From contig NZ_VOIR01000011.1 of assembly GCF_007923295.1 (NCBI RefSeq), positions 558,001 to 622,000 on the forward strand: DNA of 64,000 nucleotides, read 5' to 3'. The notes under the pieces are model-generated. The model was not told the DNA's origin and searched no databases. It saw only the letters and a list, made by a program, of their open reading frames with translations. Positions 1-8,584 of this stretch are shown here, piece after piece. Position numbers and translations under genes: made by a program. This stretch comes from Agrococcus sediminis (lineage in GTDB: Bacteria > Actinomycetota > Actinomycetes > Actinomycetales > Microbacteriaceae). Position 1 is the first letter of the stretch. Every line of letters begins with the position of its first letter.

Positions 1-55
1 ACACGGTGGCGGGTGCGGGAAGTCAGCGTCGAGAACTTCGAGAACCTCCGCGTCA

Positions 56-673
56 TCATGTGGCTCCAAGTACGTCAATGGGGTTCGTTTCCGCACGCTC
101 GGCGGCACGCTTCGCAAGCCGCCTGCCACGCTCGTCACGAACCATCTCGAAGAGCTCGTAGCCTTCATCGTCGGGGTCGAATGGGTCGGCAAGGAGTTCT
201 CGTGAGTTTCGGTCGAACTGCGTCCACGACAGTTTCGGGTTGAGCAGTCCGCTCATGCGGGTCTCCCACAGTCCGTTATTGACGAGGTCGATAAGAAGGT
301 CACGCGGAACGTCGTCGCGCTCGGCAACCTTCGGCAGCACCGAGGTGTTCCCATCGCGTCCTCGCCAAGACGAGTACATGCCCCACAGGACATCAGCAGG
401 GGTCTTCGGATTCTCCGCAAGATACTCGTCGATGAAGAAGCGGGGTCCTGCGTGGAAAATCGCTCGGAGCACAGTTGGACTCGTCACCCATCCCGCAGCA
501 TCCTCGAGGAGTTCCCATACCAAGTCAGCGCCATACTCAGGCAGAGGTGGCAGTTCATCATCGGGCACATCCGCTACCGCGAAGTCGAGGTCAAAGTTCT
601 CGCAGAGATGCTGAATCAGCTTTTCGTGAACGCGAGAGTAGGGAACAAGTTCCTGAGTGTTCGTCGCGCCCAT
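56..673 (-). CDS. LRV/HEAT-like repeat protein (family member 1)
   Basis: 205 aa. Contains degenerate repeats of about 24-30 residues with the pattern [A/L]xNPxTPxxxLxxL, for example YLAENPKTPADVLWGMY near residue 85 and VAERDDVPRDLLIDLVNNG near 118. This matches leucine-rich-variant (LRV) or HEAT-like alpha solenoids, which usually mediate protein-protein contacts. The N-terminal ~60 residues are acidic and not recognised. The ATG overlaps the stop of the upstream gene (TAATG), so translation is probably coupled. Specific function unknown. Confidence 0.8.
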   Translation of the reverse strand: MGATNTQELVPYSRVHEKLIQHLCENFDLDFAVADVPDDELPPLPEYGADLVWELLEDAAGWVTSPTVLRAIFHAGPRFFIDEYLAENPKTPADVLWGMYSSWRGRDGNTSVLPKVAERDDVPRDLLIDLVNNGLWETRMSGLLNPKLSWTQFDRNSRELLADPFDPDDEGYELFEMVRDERGRRLAKRAAERAETNPIDVLGAT

Positions 674-1284
674 TACGCTGCCGCCTTCCCGAGACGAGCG
701 AACATCTCCGGCAGGTGTGCCTCTCCTCGCTCCGACATCGGGACGAACTCGGCACCGGCTGCCACAAGGGAAGCAACGCTCCGCGAGTCCTCGAGGCGAG
801 CGCGCATCTGCTGAGCACCGAACTCCTCATTCAGCCGCCGGACGAGAGCCTCCACGCGAGGGTCACCGTCCGTGTAGTCGTGGATGTAGATGCCGACAGG
901 CGTGGAGAGGGAGGTGAGCAGGGGTGCCTCCCCGACGCGGAACGAGACGGCTTCGACATCACCGATCACGAGGCTGATGCAAGCGTGACGCAGGGCTGTG
1001 GCGGAGATTTCTTGACCGAACTGTGCCTCGTAGAAGGCGGCGATCTTCTCCGCCTCGGGGAGGGGGCACAGCTCATCGAGGATCGTGGCGTTATCCAGCA
1101 CGAAGTCGTGACCATCGAGGTTGATGAGCACATGTGACGGGAGGTGAGCGGCTCGCTCGGGTCCGACAGGGCTGACCATCCCACTCTCCGTCCGCTTCAC
1201 GATGAGACCGGGCAGCTGAATAGCCATCGGGACGGCGCGAGCGAACTGACGCTTCACGGGGCGCTTGGACTTCTTCTTGGACAT
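673..1284 (-). CDS. hypothetical protein, first gene of a two-gene operon
   Basis: 203 aa, soluble, with a very basic N-terminus (MSKKKSKRPVKR) and a mixed alpha/beta body. No family recognised. The start is supported by GAAAGGAAACCCGA directly before ATG. It is followed by the LRV-like gene with a one-base stop/start overlap, so the pair is probably one transcript and may act together. A variant promoter box (minus-strand reading ACCGGCTATTCT) lies about 100 bp upstream near 1387-1400. Confidence 0.75.
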   Translation of the reverse strand: MSKKKSKRPVKRQFARAVPMAIQLPGLIVKRTESGMVSPVGPERAAHLPSHVLINLDGHDFVLDNATILDELCPLPEAEKIAAFYEAQFGQEISATALRHACISLVIGDVEAVSFRVGEAPLLTSLSTPVGIYIHDYTDGDPRVEALVRRLNEEFGAQQMRARLEDSRSVASLVAAGAEFVPMSERGEAHLPEMFARLGKAAA

Positions 1285-1783
1285 TCGGGTTTCCTTTCGG
1301 TGTTGGTTGTGGTCTCACCTCCTTCGGGTTGGCTTCTCGGCAGGTGCCGAGTTGCTTTCCTTGCTTGTTTGGCTTGACATACTCAGAATAGCCGGTAATG
1401 TTCTCGCACTCAAATGAAAACCGGGAACTACCTGACCCTTTGCCGGGTTTATGCCCGAAACACAAGGAATATCCGGCGATGATCACTTTTCGACTACTGC
1501 AATTCCGGGCGTGTCGCGGGCTTTGATGTCAGTGGGTGCCTTTACAGTTCGCGCTGCGACATCCGCGCGTTGTGGCGTGAGGGGCGCGCTTGGTTAGGCG
1601 CTGAATACTGCATCCAAGAAGTCTTCATCCCGCGCATGAGTTGCACGCAGGTCGCCGCCGACGCTGTCGGAACATGTGTGAGCGCTGACCTCTTACATCG
1701 GACGCCTCAGCGCAGGGCGCAAGTCGCCAATAGCATCGACCTGACGGGCGTGCCTACCTCGTCCAAGAGCGAGGGGAGCCGCG
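1285..1783. other. 500-bp divergent intergenic region
   Basis: Separates the minus-strand operon from the plus-strand defence-like operon. Near 1337-1352 there is a small hairpin (CTCGGCA/TGCCGAG) in the leader of the minus gene. Around 1445-1465 an imperfect inverted repeat (TGCCGGGTTTATGCCCG) is visible. The plus operon side shows only a plain RBS (GAGGGGAG) and none of the element's usual promoter box. Open frames here lack RBS and coding character and were not called. Confidence 0.5.
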
Positions 1784-2554
1784 GTGCCGCTGATCAAGAT
1801 TGTCTACTTCGATGAGGAGTCCGCCTCCGACCTGCTTGACATGACTGCGGGCGGCAAGGAGGAGACCTCCGTCGAGAAGATCAAGGAGCGGAGCGAAGCG
1901 CTCGAGGCGAAGGTGATGGTGAAGCTTCTCGGCAAGCTCAACCTCATGCCGTTCATCGGGGCGTCAGCCGAAGCCTCGGCGTCAGGCGGCACCTCTCGCT
2001 CAGCACGCAACGTGCTGCACAAGACCCTCTCGAACACGATCCTGACCGACTACCTGCAGAAGTTCCGTGGCTTCGACGGCGTCGAGCTCCTCGAAGAACT
2101 ACAGCTGTCCGCTAGGCGAGAGTCCGCCGCCTACCTCAAGATGTATGCGCCCTACATGAGGATGATCAAGATGGAGGACGCTCCGTTGGACCTCGCAGGC
2201 TTTGACGACACGCTCGAGTCTGCGAAGGGCTACTACGAGTTGGTTGGTGAAGGTGTGGGTGGGGCAAAGCACATCCTCCGCTTCAACATCGGCGCGTTCC
2301 GCAACAATTACGGTCTCGCTGACCTGCAGAGGATGCAACTCGTGTTCCACGGCGTCAAGGTCGGCTCTGCCCGCGAGGACAGCCTCACGATGCAGTCGGA
2401 GATGAACCCGGGCGGCACGGGAAGAGTGAGGGTCGAGGACCTGACCGAGGAAGGCGACTCCTCGGAGGACAGCCTGCTTGACGTTTACGACGTGCTGCTC
2501 GCAGGCGTCGAGGTGATGGTTCCCGAGTCGGATGACGAGTCGGTCGAGCGATGA
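1784..2554 (+). CDS. putative defence protein A, DUF6414-like
   Basis: 256 aa, GTG start with RBS GAGGGGAG. The N-terminus MPLIKIVYFDEESASDLLDM and the long middle region recall, from memory, the uncharacterised DUF6414 family; this is not proven. Residues ~62-75 (FIGASAEASASGGTS) are small-residue rich and could be flexible or membrane-associating; the C-terminus is acidic. It is translationally coupled to the next gene through ATGA, so it probably works with the AAA+ ATPase. It could be a sensor or the ATPase's substrate; neither role is demonstrated. Confidence 0.7.
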   Translation: MPLIKIVYFDEESASDLLDMTAGGKEETSVEKIKERSEALEAKVMVKLLGKLNLMPFIGASAEASASGGTSRSARNVLHKTLSNTILTDYLQKFRGFDGVELLEELQLSARRESAAYLKMYAPYMRMIKMEDAPLDLAGFDDTLESAKGYYELVGEGVGGAKHILRFNIGAFRNNYGLADLQRMQLVFHGVKVGSAREDSLTMQSEMNPGGTGRVRVEDLTEEGDSSEDSLLDVYDVLLAGVEVMVPESDDESVER

Positions 2555-3687
2555 GTCCTAAGACTGCCATCACGATCTACTACGGACCGGCACCGTGGTT
2601 CGCCGACGAGGTGAAGATGCAAGCCGGGGAGAGCTTCCTCGAAGCTGTCCGGTCTGATGAAGACCAACGCAATCGCATCCGCACAGAGGAAGTTCAGGTT
2701 CCCGAGTACGAGCGACTCATCGTGGAGTCGGGCGACTACGCGAGCATCGCGGAGCACGCGATCACTAACTTTCCGAGTCACGTGCAACGCTTGCATCCGG
2801 GGCGGTTGCTGCTACACAACCCGCCAACTCAGATTGACCGGCATCTCAAGCGTGTCTTCAGAGGGAAGAGCACACCTACGACCATCCGCCACGAGTACCC
2901 AACCGTCACGTCCGCAACCCTGCGCGCCTTCGAGGACGCATTCGAGAAGCGGATGGTTGGACAGGCGCACGTCAAGCAGGCGATGCTCGGCGCTATGTAT
3001 CCGCTGACGCGGAAGAGCCGCAGCGCGCCTGTCGTGGTGATGTTCTACGGTCCATCAGGAGTCGGCAAGACGGAGACTGCGAAGCTGATCAACGGTCTGC
3101 TCGGCGGTGACCTGATGCGCCGACAGTTCTCGATGTACCACAGCGAGCGGTTCGGCTCCTACGTGTTCGGAGGCTCGCACCATGAGCAGTCTCTCGCCAA
3201 CGACCTGCTCGTGCGTGAGTCGGGCGTCATCCTGTTGGACGAGTTCGACAAGGCTCACTCCACCTTCCACAGTGCGTTCTACGAGCTGTTTGACGAGGGT
3301 GTTTACGAGGATCGCAACTACCGCGTAATCGTAGGACCGGCGCTGATCATCTGCACTTCCAACTATGCCTCTGAGGATGAGGTTCACAGGGCGCTCGGTG
3401 ACGCGCTCTACTCTCGGTTCGATGCGCTGATTGGGTTCAAGGCGTTGGGTCCGGCGGAAGTCGCCACAGTGATCGAGGGCTTGGTGGAGCAGGTCTTCGG
3501 TCATCTCGACCCGGACGAAGTGGTGCTGCTCGATAGGGACGGCATCAGTCAGCGGTTGCAAGCAGTGGCGTCACGGGAGCCGAACATCCGCAGGCTACGC
3601 AGCATCACAGAGCAGTACATCTACCGGACACTCGCGGCAGCCTCGCTCGCAACGGACGAATCCGACAAGTCGGGAAGTGACACGTGA
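2551..3687 (+). CDS. AAA+ ATPase, ClpA/B-like, of a putative three-gene defence operon
   Basis: 378 aa. Residues ~136-146 (MVGQAHVKQAM) match the lead-in of Clp/Hsp100 AAA+ modules. Walker A GPSGVGKT is at 167-174, Walker B VILLDEFDKA at 226-235, a sensor-1-like CTSNYAS near 270 and a small C-terminal helical domain follows. The first ~120 residues resemble no domain I recognise. It has one ATPase module only, unlike ClpB with two, and no Clp N-domain. It overlaps both neighbours (ATGA before, GTGA after), indicating one translationally coupled unit. Expected role: ATP-driven remodelling or gating of the flanking proteins. Confidence 0.88.
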   Translation: MSPKTAITIYYGPAPWFADEVKMQAGESFLEAVRSDEDQRNRIRTEEVQVPEYERLIVESGDYASIAEHAITNFPSHVQRLHPGRLLLHNPPTQIDRHLKRVFRGKSTPTTIRHEYPTVTSATLRAFEDAFEKRMVGQAHVKQAMLGAMYPLTRKSRSAPVVVMFYGPSGVGKTETAKLINGLLGGDLMRRQFSMYHSERFGSYVFGGSHHEQSLANDLLVRESGVILLDEFDKAHSTFHSAFYELFDEGVYEDRNYRVIVGPALIICTSNYASEDEVHRALGDALYSRFDALIGFKALGPAEVATVIEGLVEQVFGHLDPDEVVLLDRDGISQRLQAVASREPNIRRLRSITEQYIYRTLAAASLATDESDKSGSDT

Positions 3688-5075
3688 GCCGGAACAACAT
3701 CGCGCTCGGTGAAGTGCGCGTCGGGCGCGTCATCAGCGAGGAGGAGAGCGAGCTCCCTGACCAAGCAGCGACGATGACGTTCGATGAGGAGCGAGGCGTC
3801 GAGCTGCACCTTCCATACTTTTGGGAACCGGAGGATGGTGCCAACCCGCACTACGCGCGAGCCGTGCAATGGTTCGACCTACGTGAATCTCATCTGCCCA
3901 CGACGCTCGTCTTTCAGGACGAGCGTGGTGGGGTGACGCTTGTCGGTGCTCGGGTCTCGGGTGTCTCGGGACGTAGCGCCTGTGTAGGACGGGTGCGCGC
4001 AGAGACGGTCATATTCAACACGCCTCGATCCATCCGCCCGACGTACGAGGTGCGGCAGGTGACCTCCACCATCGACGGATTGGAGGAGTTCGCGGACTTC
4101 CGACCTGTCACGCACGACACCGCGTTCGAGGATGGAGGAACGCACCGCACCACGGTCACCGTGCACGCTGACGAGGCGGTGACATGGGAGGCGGAGGGCT
4201 TCGGATTCACGATCCACTCGAGCGTCTCGTGGGAGGCGGTGGAAGGGCGGAGCTTCGTGATCAAGGACAGCCGCCCCACGCTGATCACCGTCAGCGAGAC
4301 CGGCGCCACTCCTGTGCAGCACGTGAAGGCGCAGTGGGCGGTTCGAGCGCTGCTGTCTCTACTCCTCGGTGCCCGCACGCCGTGGCGTTCCCACGAGGTC
4401 ATGGATAACGAGTTCCCTCTGTGGGGCATGGGGTCCATCGAGCATGGACCGCACAACGTGCAGACGCTCCTGTCGGGAACGGTCAAGCATCACAGTGCCC
4501 CTCCGGCTGAGTCGATGCCGATGCCGGCCTTCCGACTGCGCGACATTGGCGCGGATGGGATGCGCAGTTGGGTGGAGCGCTACGCCGACCCCCGCTTCGA
4601 GCGAGCGGTGCAACCTGCCGTAGAGGTCATCAACGGGGCGAGCGCATTCCTCGAGCCGCAACTGATGATGCTTGCCATCTCGCTCGACCGCTTCGGAGAC
4701 TACCGATTCAACGATGGCGTGCAGCGGGCGATGAAGACGACGATCAAGCGGTGCTTGGACGACAGCGGTTTCGATTGGTCGCAGGTCGGTAGCAACGAGG
4801 CAATCGCGGCATCCATCGCCAACGTGAACAACGACCTCAAGCATCCGGGGCGCCCTACCTACCCCGACGGCGATGTTCTTACGGGAGTGACTCGATTGGC
4901 GAGGGTGATCGTCAGGGCGCAGCTATTCGACCTCCTGAACCTCGATGACCACGCACGGCGGACGTTCTTCGGCTCTGCTGAGGTGCGGAACGCTCTCACC
5001 TACTTCGCTCACGCGGGTCTGACGATCAGCGACAATGGCAAGTTCAGTCGGATCGCTCCCGAACCGGAGGAGTGA
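3684..5075 (+). CDS. putative effector with ApeA/HEPN-like C-terminus
   Basis: 463 aa, GTG start overlapping the ATPase stop. The N-terminal ~300 residues are beta-rich and resemble in layout the N-terminal domain of ApeA-type anti-phage proteins. The C-terminal ~150 residues are helical with NVNNDLKHPGR, which resembles the HEPN RNxxxH region but has Asn where the catalytic Arg is usual. HEPN domains are commonly toxic RNases in abortive infection. The family call is inference from pattern memory, and the missing Arg makes nuclease activity uncertain. Followed by a strong bidirectional terminator. Confidence 0.65.
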   Translation: MSRNNIALGEVRVGRVISEEESELPDQAATMTFDEERGVELHLPYFWEPEDGANPHYARAVQWFDLRESHLPTTLVFQDERGGVTLVGARVSGVSGRSACVGRVRAETVIFNTPRSIRPTYEVRQVTSTIDGLEEFADFRPVTHDTAFEDGGTHRTTVTVHADEAVTWEAEGFGFTIHSSVSWEAVEGRSFVIKDSRPTLITVSETGATPVQHVKAQWAVRALLSLLLGARTPWRSHEVMDNEFPLWGMGSIEHGPHNVQTLLSGTVKHHSAPPAESMPMPAFRLRDIGADGMRSWVERYADPRFERAVQPAVEVINGASAFLEPQLMMLAISLDRFGDYRFNDGVQRAMKTTIKRCLDDSGFDWSQVGSNEAIAASIANVNNDLKHPGRPTYPDGDVLTGVTRLARVIVRAQLFDLLNLDDHARRTFFGSAEVRNALTYFAHAGLTISDNGKFSRIAPEPEE

Positions 5076-5152
5076 CGCTCTATCGAGAACTCTGCTTCTC
5101 GCCATCGACTTCTCGATGCTTGCGAGGGTCAGGCAGTCTCCTCATGGAGACA

Positions 5153-5196
5153 GCAAGAAGCCCCGCACTGCGTGATGACTGTGCGGGGCTTCTTGC
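5153..5196. terminator. bidirectional hairpin terminator
   Basis: Perfect 16-bp stem GCAAGAAGCCCCGCAC / GTGCGGGGCTTCTTGC between convergent genes (defence operon and a secreted protein). It is a member of the GAAGCCCCGC terminator family reused across the element. Confidence 0.9.
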
Positions 5197-5206
5197 TCTG
5201 CGTCAC

Positions 5207-6673
5207 TCAGGGGCGAGGGAGGCTGCTGACAGAGCGAAGCACTTCCACTTGCGGCGACTTGTGGGTGCCGCAGTAGCCGTAGTCCTTGACCCATCGGTTC
5301 TGCGAGCCGGAGTTCATCGAGGTCTGTGTCGGCACGAGGAACTGACCGTGGAAGCGATACTCGGTCTCCCATCGGAATGGTGCTCCGGGGTCAGATGCCC
5401 AATAGAAGAAGAGCTCGCCATCTCGGTTGATGGTGTTCCATGTGCCCCACTTCCACGAGGCTTGGAAATACTCCTTCTCATCGTTGTCCCGCTTCACGGC
5501 AGGGTTCTTCGGAGTGGAGCCGGCCTCCACCTCGGAGCGTTGCTGCCAAGAGAGCACTCGGACGCGGTTGTTCGGGTCTCGCACGGAGCGGTCATGCCAC
5601 GAGACGATGGAGGACTGCCCGTTCCGCATCACCGATACCCGCTCGGATGCTCCTCCTACACGGATGTGTCCCTTGATGTCGCAAGACCATGCCGCTGCGG
5701 AGCATCGAGCAGCTGCGAAGTTCGCTCCCGAGCGGACACCTGCCCGTAGAGGCGGGTTGCTGTCGCAGGAGTAGGTGTAGGGAGAGGTCGGGCGGTCAGT
5801 GCCTTTCCGTGAGCAGTCGATGCGGACCGACTGACGGAGCCACGACGGATACTCCCACTTGGTGCAGAGGCGGTAGTCAAGGGTCCAATCGAGGCGGTAG
5901 TAGCCGTAGCGAGGTTCCCCTGCAGCAGTCACGCCGGTCTTCGCATCGAACGATGGCTGCCATGCCCCTGTGAATCGTTCAGGAGTGCTGAGGTCCACGT
6001 TTCGGGTCACGTAGCCGGTGGTGTCGGTGCGTTCTCCTCCTCCGCTGTGACGGACAGCTCCGCTCGCGTTCGTCAGGAGGAAGTCTCCTCGCCCTCCCGT
6101 GTAGACCTTCCCTTCGCCGGTCTTCCGCTCGATGGGTGCGTAAGCGTCGGTGGGATAGAGGCAGCGGTAGGAGGAGTAGTAGAGGGAGCCATCGGTCAAG
6201 CGGACGTAGTAGTCGATGCGCCCGTTGGATGCTCGGTCACTGAGTGGTCGGCATTGGAAGAGGATGCCTTGGGTGCCGCCACCGAAGTATCCACCGTCAC
6301 GGAAGTGGCAGGTGAACCCGGAACTGTTCTTCGCAGGGTAGGAGCCGGTGGAGGTTCCGCCGCCGTTCGGCAACCATGTGGAGCAGGGGACGCGGTAGGT
6401 GCGAACGTTCGGGTTCGGCACTGCTGAGCCTTTGCCGTTCGCTGCTCGGTAGTCGCTCGAGTAGACAGACCGCCAATCCGATACGCCGCTGACGGTGGAT
6501 GACACGGAGCACACAGCGGCTCCACATGAGGTGGTGGCTGCATGAGCGGAAGTCGGGGACACGAGCCATCCCACGGTCAGAGCTCCGAAGAAGAGGAAGA
6601 GCAGGGCAAGCAGGAGGGGCAGGCGAGGTCGCCACGGTTCGGATTGTGTGGTGGCGGGGGTTTGCTCCGACAT
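5207..6673 (-). CDS. secreted or membrane-anchored cysteine-rich protein
   Basis: 488 aa. An N-terminal signal peptide or signal anchor (LPLLLALLFLFFGALTVGWL, residues ~18-37) is followed by SAHA-A, a plausible signal peptidase site. The mature part is rich in Trp, Tyr and Cys (about 15 Cys, likely disulfides), suggesting an extracellular beta-rich protein. No family recognised. It has its own promoter box at 6703-6709 (plus-strand ATATCGG) and RBS GAAAGGGAAC. Given other surface genes in the element, an adhesin or surface-exclusion role is possible but unproven. Confidence 0.75.
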   Translation of the reverse strand: MSEQTPATTQSEPWRPRLPLLLALLFLFFGALTVGWLVSPTSAHAATTSCGAAVCSVSSTVSGVSDWRSVYSSDYRAANGKGSAVPNPNVRTYRVPCSTWLPNGGGTSTGSYPAKNSSGFTCHFRDGGYFGGGTQGILFQCRPLSDRASNGRIDYYVRLTDGSLYYSSYRCLYPTDAYAPIERKTGEGKVYTGGRGDFLLTNASGAVRHSGGGERTDTTGYVTRNVDLSTPERFTGAWQPSFDAKTGVTAAGEPRYGYYRLDWTLDYRLCTKWEYPSWLRQSVRIDCSRKGTDRPTSPYTYSCDSNPPLRAGVRSGANFAAARCSAAAWSCDIKGHIRVGGASERVSVMRNGQSSIVSWHDRSVRDPNNRVRVLSWQQRSEVEAGSTPKNPAVKRDNDEKEYFQASWKWGTWNTINRDGELFFYWASDPGAPFRWETEYRFHGQFLVPTQTSMNSGSQNRWVKDYGYCGTHKSPQVEVLRSVSSLPRP

Positions 6674-6702
6674 CAGGTTCCCTTTCGTTCAGGTCACCTC
6701 TG

Positions 6703-6720
6703 ATATCGGTTTTTTCCCGT
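6703..6720 (-). promoter_or_regulatory. cassette promoter box
   Basis: Minus-strand reading GACGGGAAAAAACCGATATC, about 30 bp upstream of the secreted-protein start. It combines the CCGATAT box with the CGGGAAAA motif found upstream of most element genes. Confidence 0.6.
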
Positions 6721-6736
6721 CTTGCTCTCAGGGCAG

Positions 6737-6776
6737 AACGAAGCCCCCACGCAGGACACGGCGTGGGGGCTTCGTT
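6737..6776. terminator. hairpin terminator
   Basis: 16-bp stem AACGAAGCCCCCACGC / GCGTGGGGGCTTCGTT downstream of the lipoprotein gene. Confidence 0.85.
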
Positions 6777-6801
6777 GGTCAGAGGCGGTGAAGGTGAAGG
6801 G

Positions 6802-7266
6802 TCAGCCTTCGTCGCTCATGTCGAAGAAGCCGTCGTCGGTGGTGTCACCCTCGACCACCGCGTCGTAGAGGCAGGTGTGCTCGCTGATGCCGATGGGGTC
6901 ACCGTTGTCGGCGGTGAGGATGTAGACCGCGACAGCGGTGGCGGCGTTGCCGGCCTCATCAGGCTCGCAGGTCACGGTGTCGCCACCTGCGGTGTAGCTG
7001 TTCTGACCTGCTGCGAACTCGATGACATCGGTATTGGAGGCGTAGTCCACAGCGGAGCCGTCAGAGGCGACGGGCTGAGCAGGCTCGGTGGGGAGCGTGT
7101 CGGGCGTGGTCGGAGGAGTGGGGGAAGGCGTGGGGGTGGCGCTCTGCGTGGGCGTGGTGGTCGCGGACGGCTCAGGCGTGTCAGCTGCGCCGCAGCCGGT
7201 GAGGGCGAGAGCCGCGACGATGGCTGCGGAAGCGAGAGTGGTGAAGGTGGAGCGGGAAGTGTTCAT
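6802..7266 (-). CDS. secreted lipoprotein
   Basis: 154 aa. Type II signal peptide with lipobox LTGC (Cys at residue ~25). A Thr/Pro/Ser-rich linker (residues ~30-62) leads to a ~90-residue domain with two Cys and an acidic end. The lipid-modified Cys would anchor it outside the membrane. The family of the C-terminal domain is not recognised. Promoter box at 7305-7312 with AACGGTAAAAGTG just upstream (minus reading), RBS GAAAGGACAC. Confidence 0.85.
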   Translation of the reverse strand: MNTSRSTFTTLASAAIVAALALTGCGAADTPEPSATTTPTQSATPTPSPTPPTTPDTLPTEPAQPVASDGSAVDYASNTDVIEFAAGQNSYTAGGDTVTCEPDEAGNAATAVAVYILTADNGDPIGISEHTCLYDAVVEGDTTDDGFFDMSDEG

Positions 7267-7304
7267 GATGTGTCCTTTCGTTCGCCATTTGCGGCTACAA
7301 CATC

Positions 7305-7324
7305 ATTATCGGCACTTTTACCGT
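7305..7324 (-). promoter_or_regulatory. cassette promoter box
   Basis: Minus-strand reading AACGGTAAAAGTGCCGATAAT. GATAAT could be the -10 hexamer. One of the clearest copies of the element-wide box. Confidence 0.6.
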
Positions 7325-7360
7325 TTTTGTCCGGTCGTTTTCGAGAACTGCTCCAACAAG

Positions 7361-7405
7361 CAGGAAGCCCATCCATGTGTTCCACTCACAGGATGGGCTT
7401 CCCTT
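7361..7405. terminator. hairpin terminator
   Basis: Stem GGAAGCCCATCC / GGATGGGCTTCC after the short LRV-like gene. Confidence 0.8.
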
Positions 7406-7460
7406 GCTATACGAGAACAAAGAAAGCAAGAGCTCGATGTTGCTTTTAGTATCGGCAGAT

Positions 7461-7787
7461 TCAGGCTGCCCTGACACGAAATGCCTCATCGGCTTCGTCA
7501 GCAGCGTCAAGGGCGTGGAGGATGGCGTGCTCACGGCGGATGGAGCTGTTGCCTCGCAAGGCTTTGCGAACCGCAGGGTGCCGGTCAGAGGCGAGCTCAG
7601 ACAGCACCGCGAGGGGCGTACCTGCTGACAGGGCGAGGAGCACCCTCACGGATGGGAGGTCGCTGTGGACGTAGAGAGCAAGGTCGGCGTCCTTGTTCCT
7701 CACCGCAGCACAGCAGGTTCGGCAAGTGGGAGAAGTGTGGCTGAGCGGGTCGTGCTCAGCGTGTGGGTCGGGTCGTAGGTCGGTCAT
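7461..7787 (-). CDS. short LRV-like repeat protein with N-terminal CxxCC
   Basis: 108 aa. An N-terminal Cys cluster (CRTCC, residues ~22-26) precedes two or three LRV-like repeats (LALSAGTPLAVLSELASD, then KALRGNSSIRREHAILHAL). Classical LRV proteins carry an N-terminal iron-sulfur module, but one cluster here is too little to claim it. RBS AAAGGAGCACCACC before ATG. No promoter box of the usual type was found close by. Confidence 0.75.
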   Translation of the reverse strand: MTDLRPDPHAEHDPLSHTSPTCRTCCAAVRNKDADLALYVHSDLPSVRVLLALSAGTPLAVLSELASDRHPAVRKALRGNSSIRREHAILHALDAADEADEAFRVRAA

Positions 7788-7829
7788 GGTGGTGCTCCTT
7801 TCATGGGTGGCTATGGGCGATGGAAAGAA

Positions 7830-7863
7830 CGAACCCCGTGCCGGTTGCTTGGCACGGGGTTCG
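7830..7863. terminator. hairpin terminator
   Basis: Stem CGAACCCCGTGCC / GGCACGGGGTTCG. Confidence 0.85.
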
Positions 7864-7982
7864 CTGATCAGGTGAGGGCTGAGCCTTCTTCCTCATCAAC
7901 CCTCCTGCGGGACCTCGACCGCGTTCATGGAGGGTGCGAGGGGAGCGGGCTGTGAAAGCCAATGGTCGTCGCTCCCCTGAAC

Positions 7983-8489
7983 TCACCGCCGCAAGAATGA
8001 TGTCGGGGCAGGGAGCTTGTGGGAGAGGGTCGGGTAGGACCCGTACAGCGGAGCTGCTCTCCGGTCGTCCTCATCGGATGCAACGTCGGCGGCAGCGGCA
8101 ACGCGGCTGTCCGGCTCATCAGCCGCAGGGTCATGAGTCAAGTCGAACTTGAGGAAGCGGTGATCCACCTTGCACTCTTCATCGAACTCGCGTTGGATGA
8201 CGACTGCGCTGAACTCGGGATGCTCCTCGAGCCATTGAGCAAACGCGCGCACGGAATCCATCTCCACGTGCGGGCGTGCCGTCGCGAAGCCGATGTGTAG
8301 ACGCGTGCCGGTCGTCCCATCCTTTCGCGTGAACGGTGGGTAGTTGTTTGATGGAGGAACGACGTGGTCGTCGTCTCCTACGAGGTTGGTCGTCTTGGAC
8401 CATTCCTTATACAGCGCTTTCACCTGCTTCATCAGCGGGCGGAGCTGACGCTTCTTGGCTTCGTGGTCGTGAGTCAGTTGTTTGGGCAT
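7983..8489 (-). CDS. hypothetical protein
   Basis: 168 aa, soluble, basic N-terminus and acidic middle. No family recognised. RBS GAAAGGAACCGAA before ATG, and promoter box at 8514-8520 (minus reading CTTTCCCCGATCTATACCGATATC), so it is an independent cassette. Confidence 0.7.
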   Translation of the reverse strand: MPKQLTHDHEAKKRQLRPLMKQVKALYKEWSKTTNLVGDDDHVVPPSNNYPPFTRKDGTTGTRLHIGFATARPHVEMDSVRAFAQWLEEHPEFSAVVIQREFDEECKVDHRFLKFDLTHDPAADEPDSRVAAAADVASDEDDRRAAPLYGSYPTLSHKLPAPTSFLRR

Positions 8490-8543
8490 TTCGGTTCCTT
8501 TCGGTTGGTGGTGATATCGGTATAGATCGGGGAAAGCGGGTGG

Positions 8544-8578
8544 GGAGGGGTGAGGGGTGAGATGAGCCTCACCCCTCC
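8544..8578. terminator. hairpin terminator
   Basis: Stem GGAGGGGTGAGG / CCTCACCCCTCC directly after the surface protein gene. Confidence 0.8.
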
Positions 8579-8584
8579 GTCCGG

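Noticed and set aside
1570-1815. 81-aa plus-strand frame upstream of the three-gene operon
   Set aside because: No RBS, ends inside the first operon gene in another frame, and no coding character.
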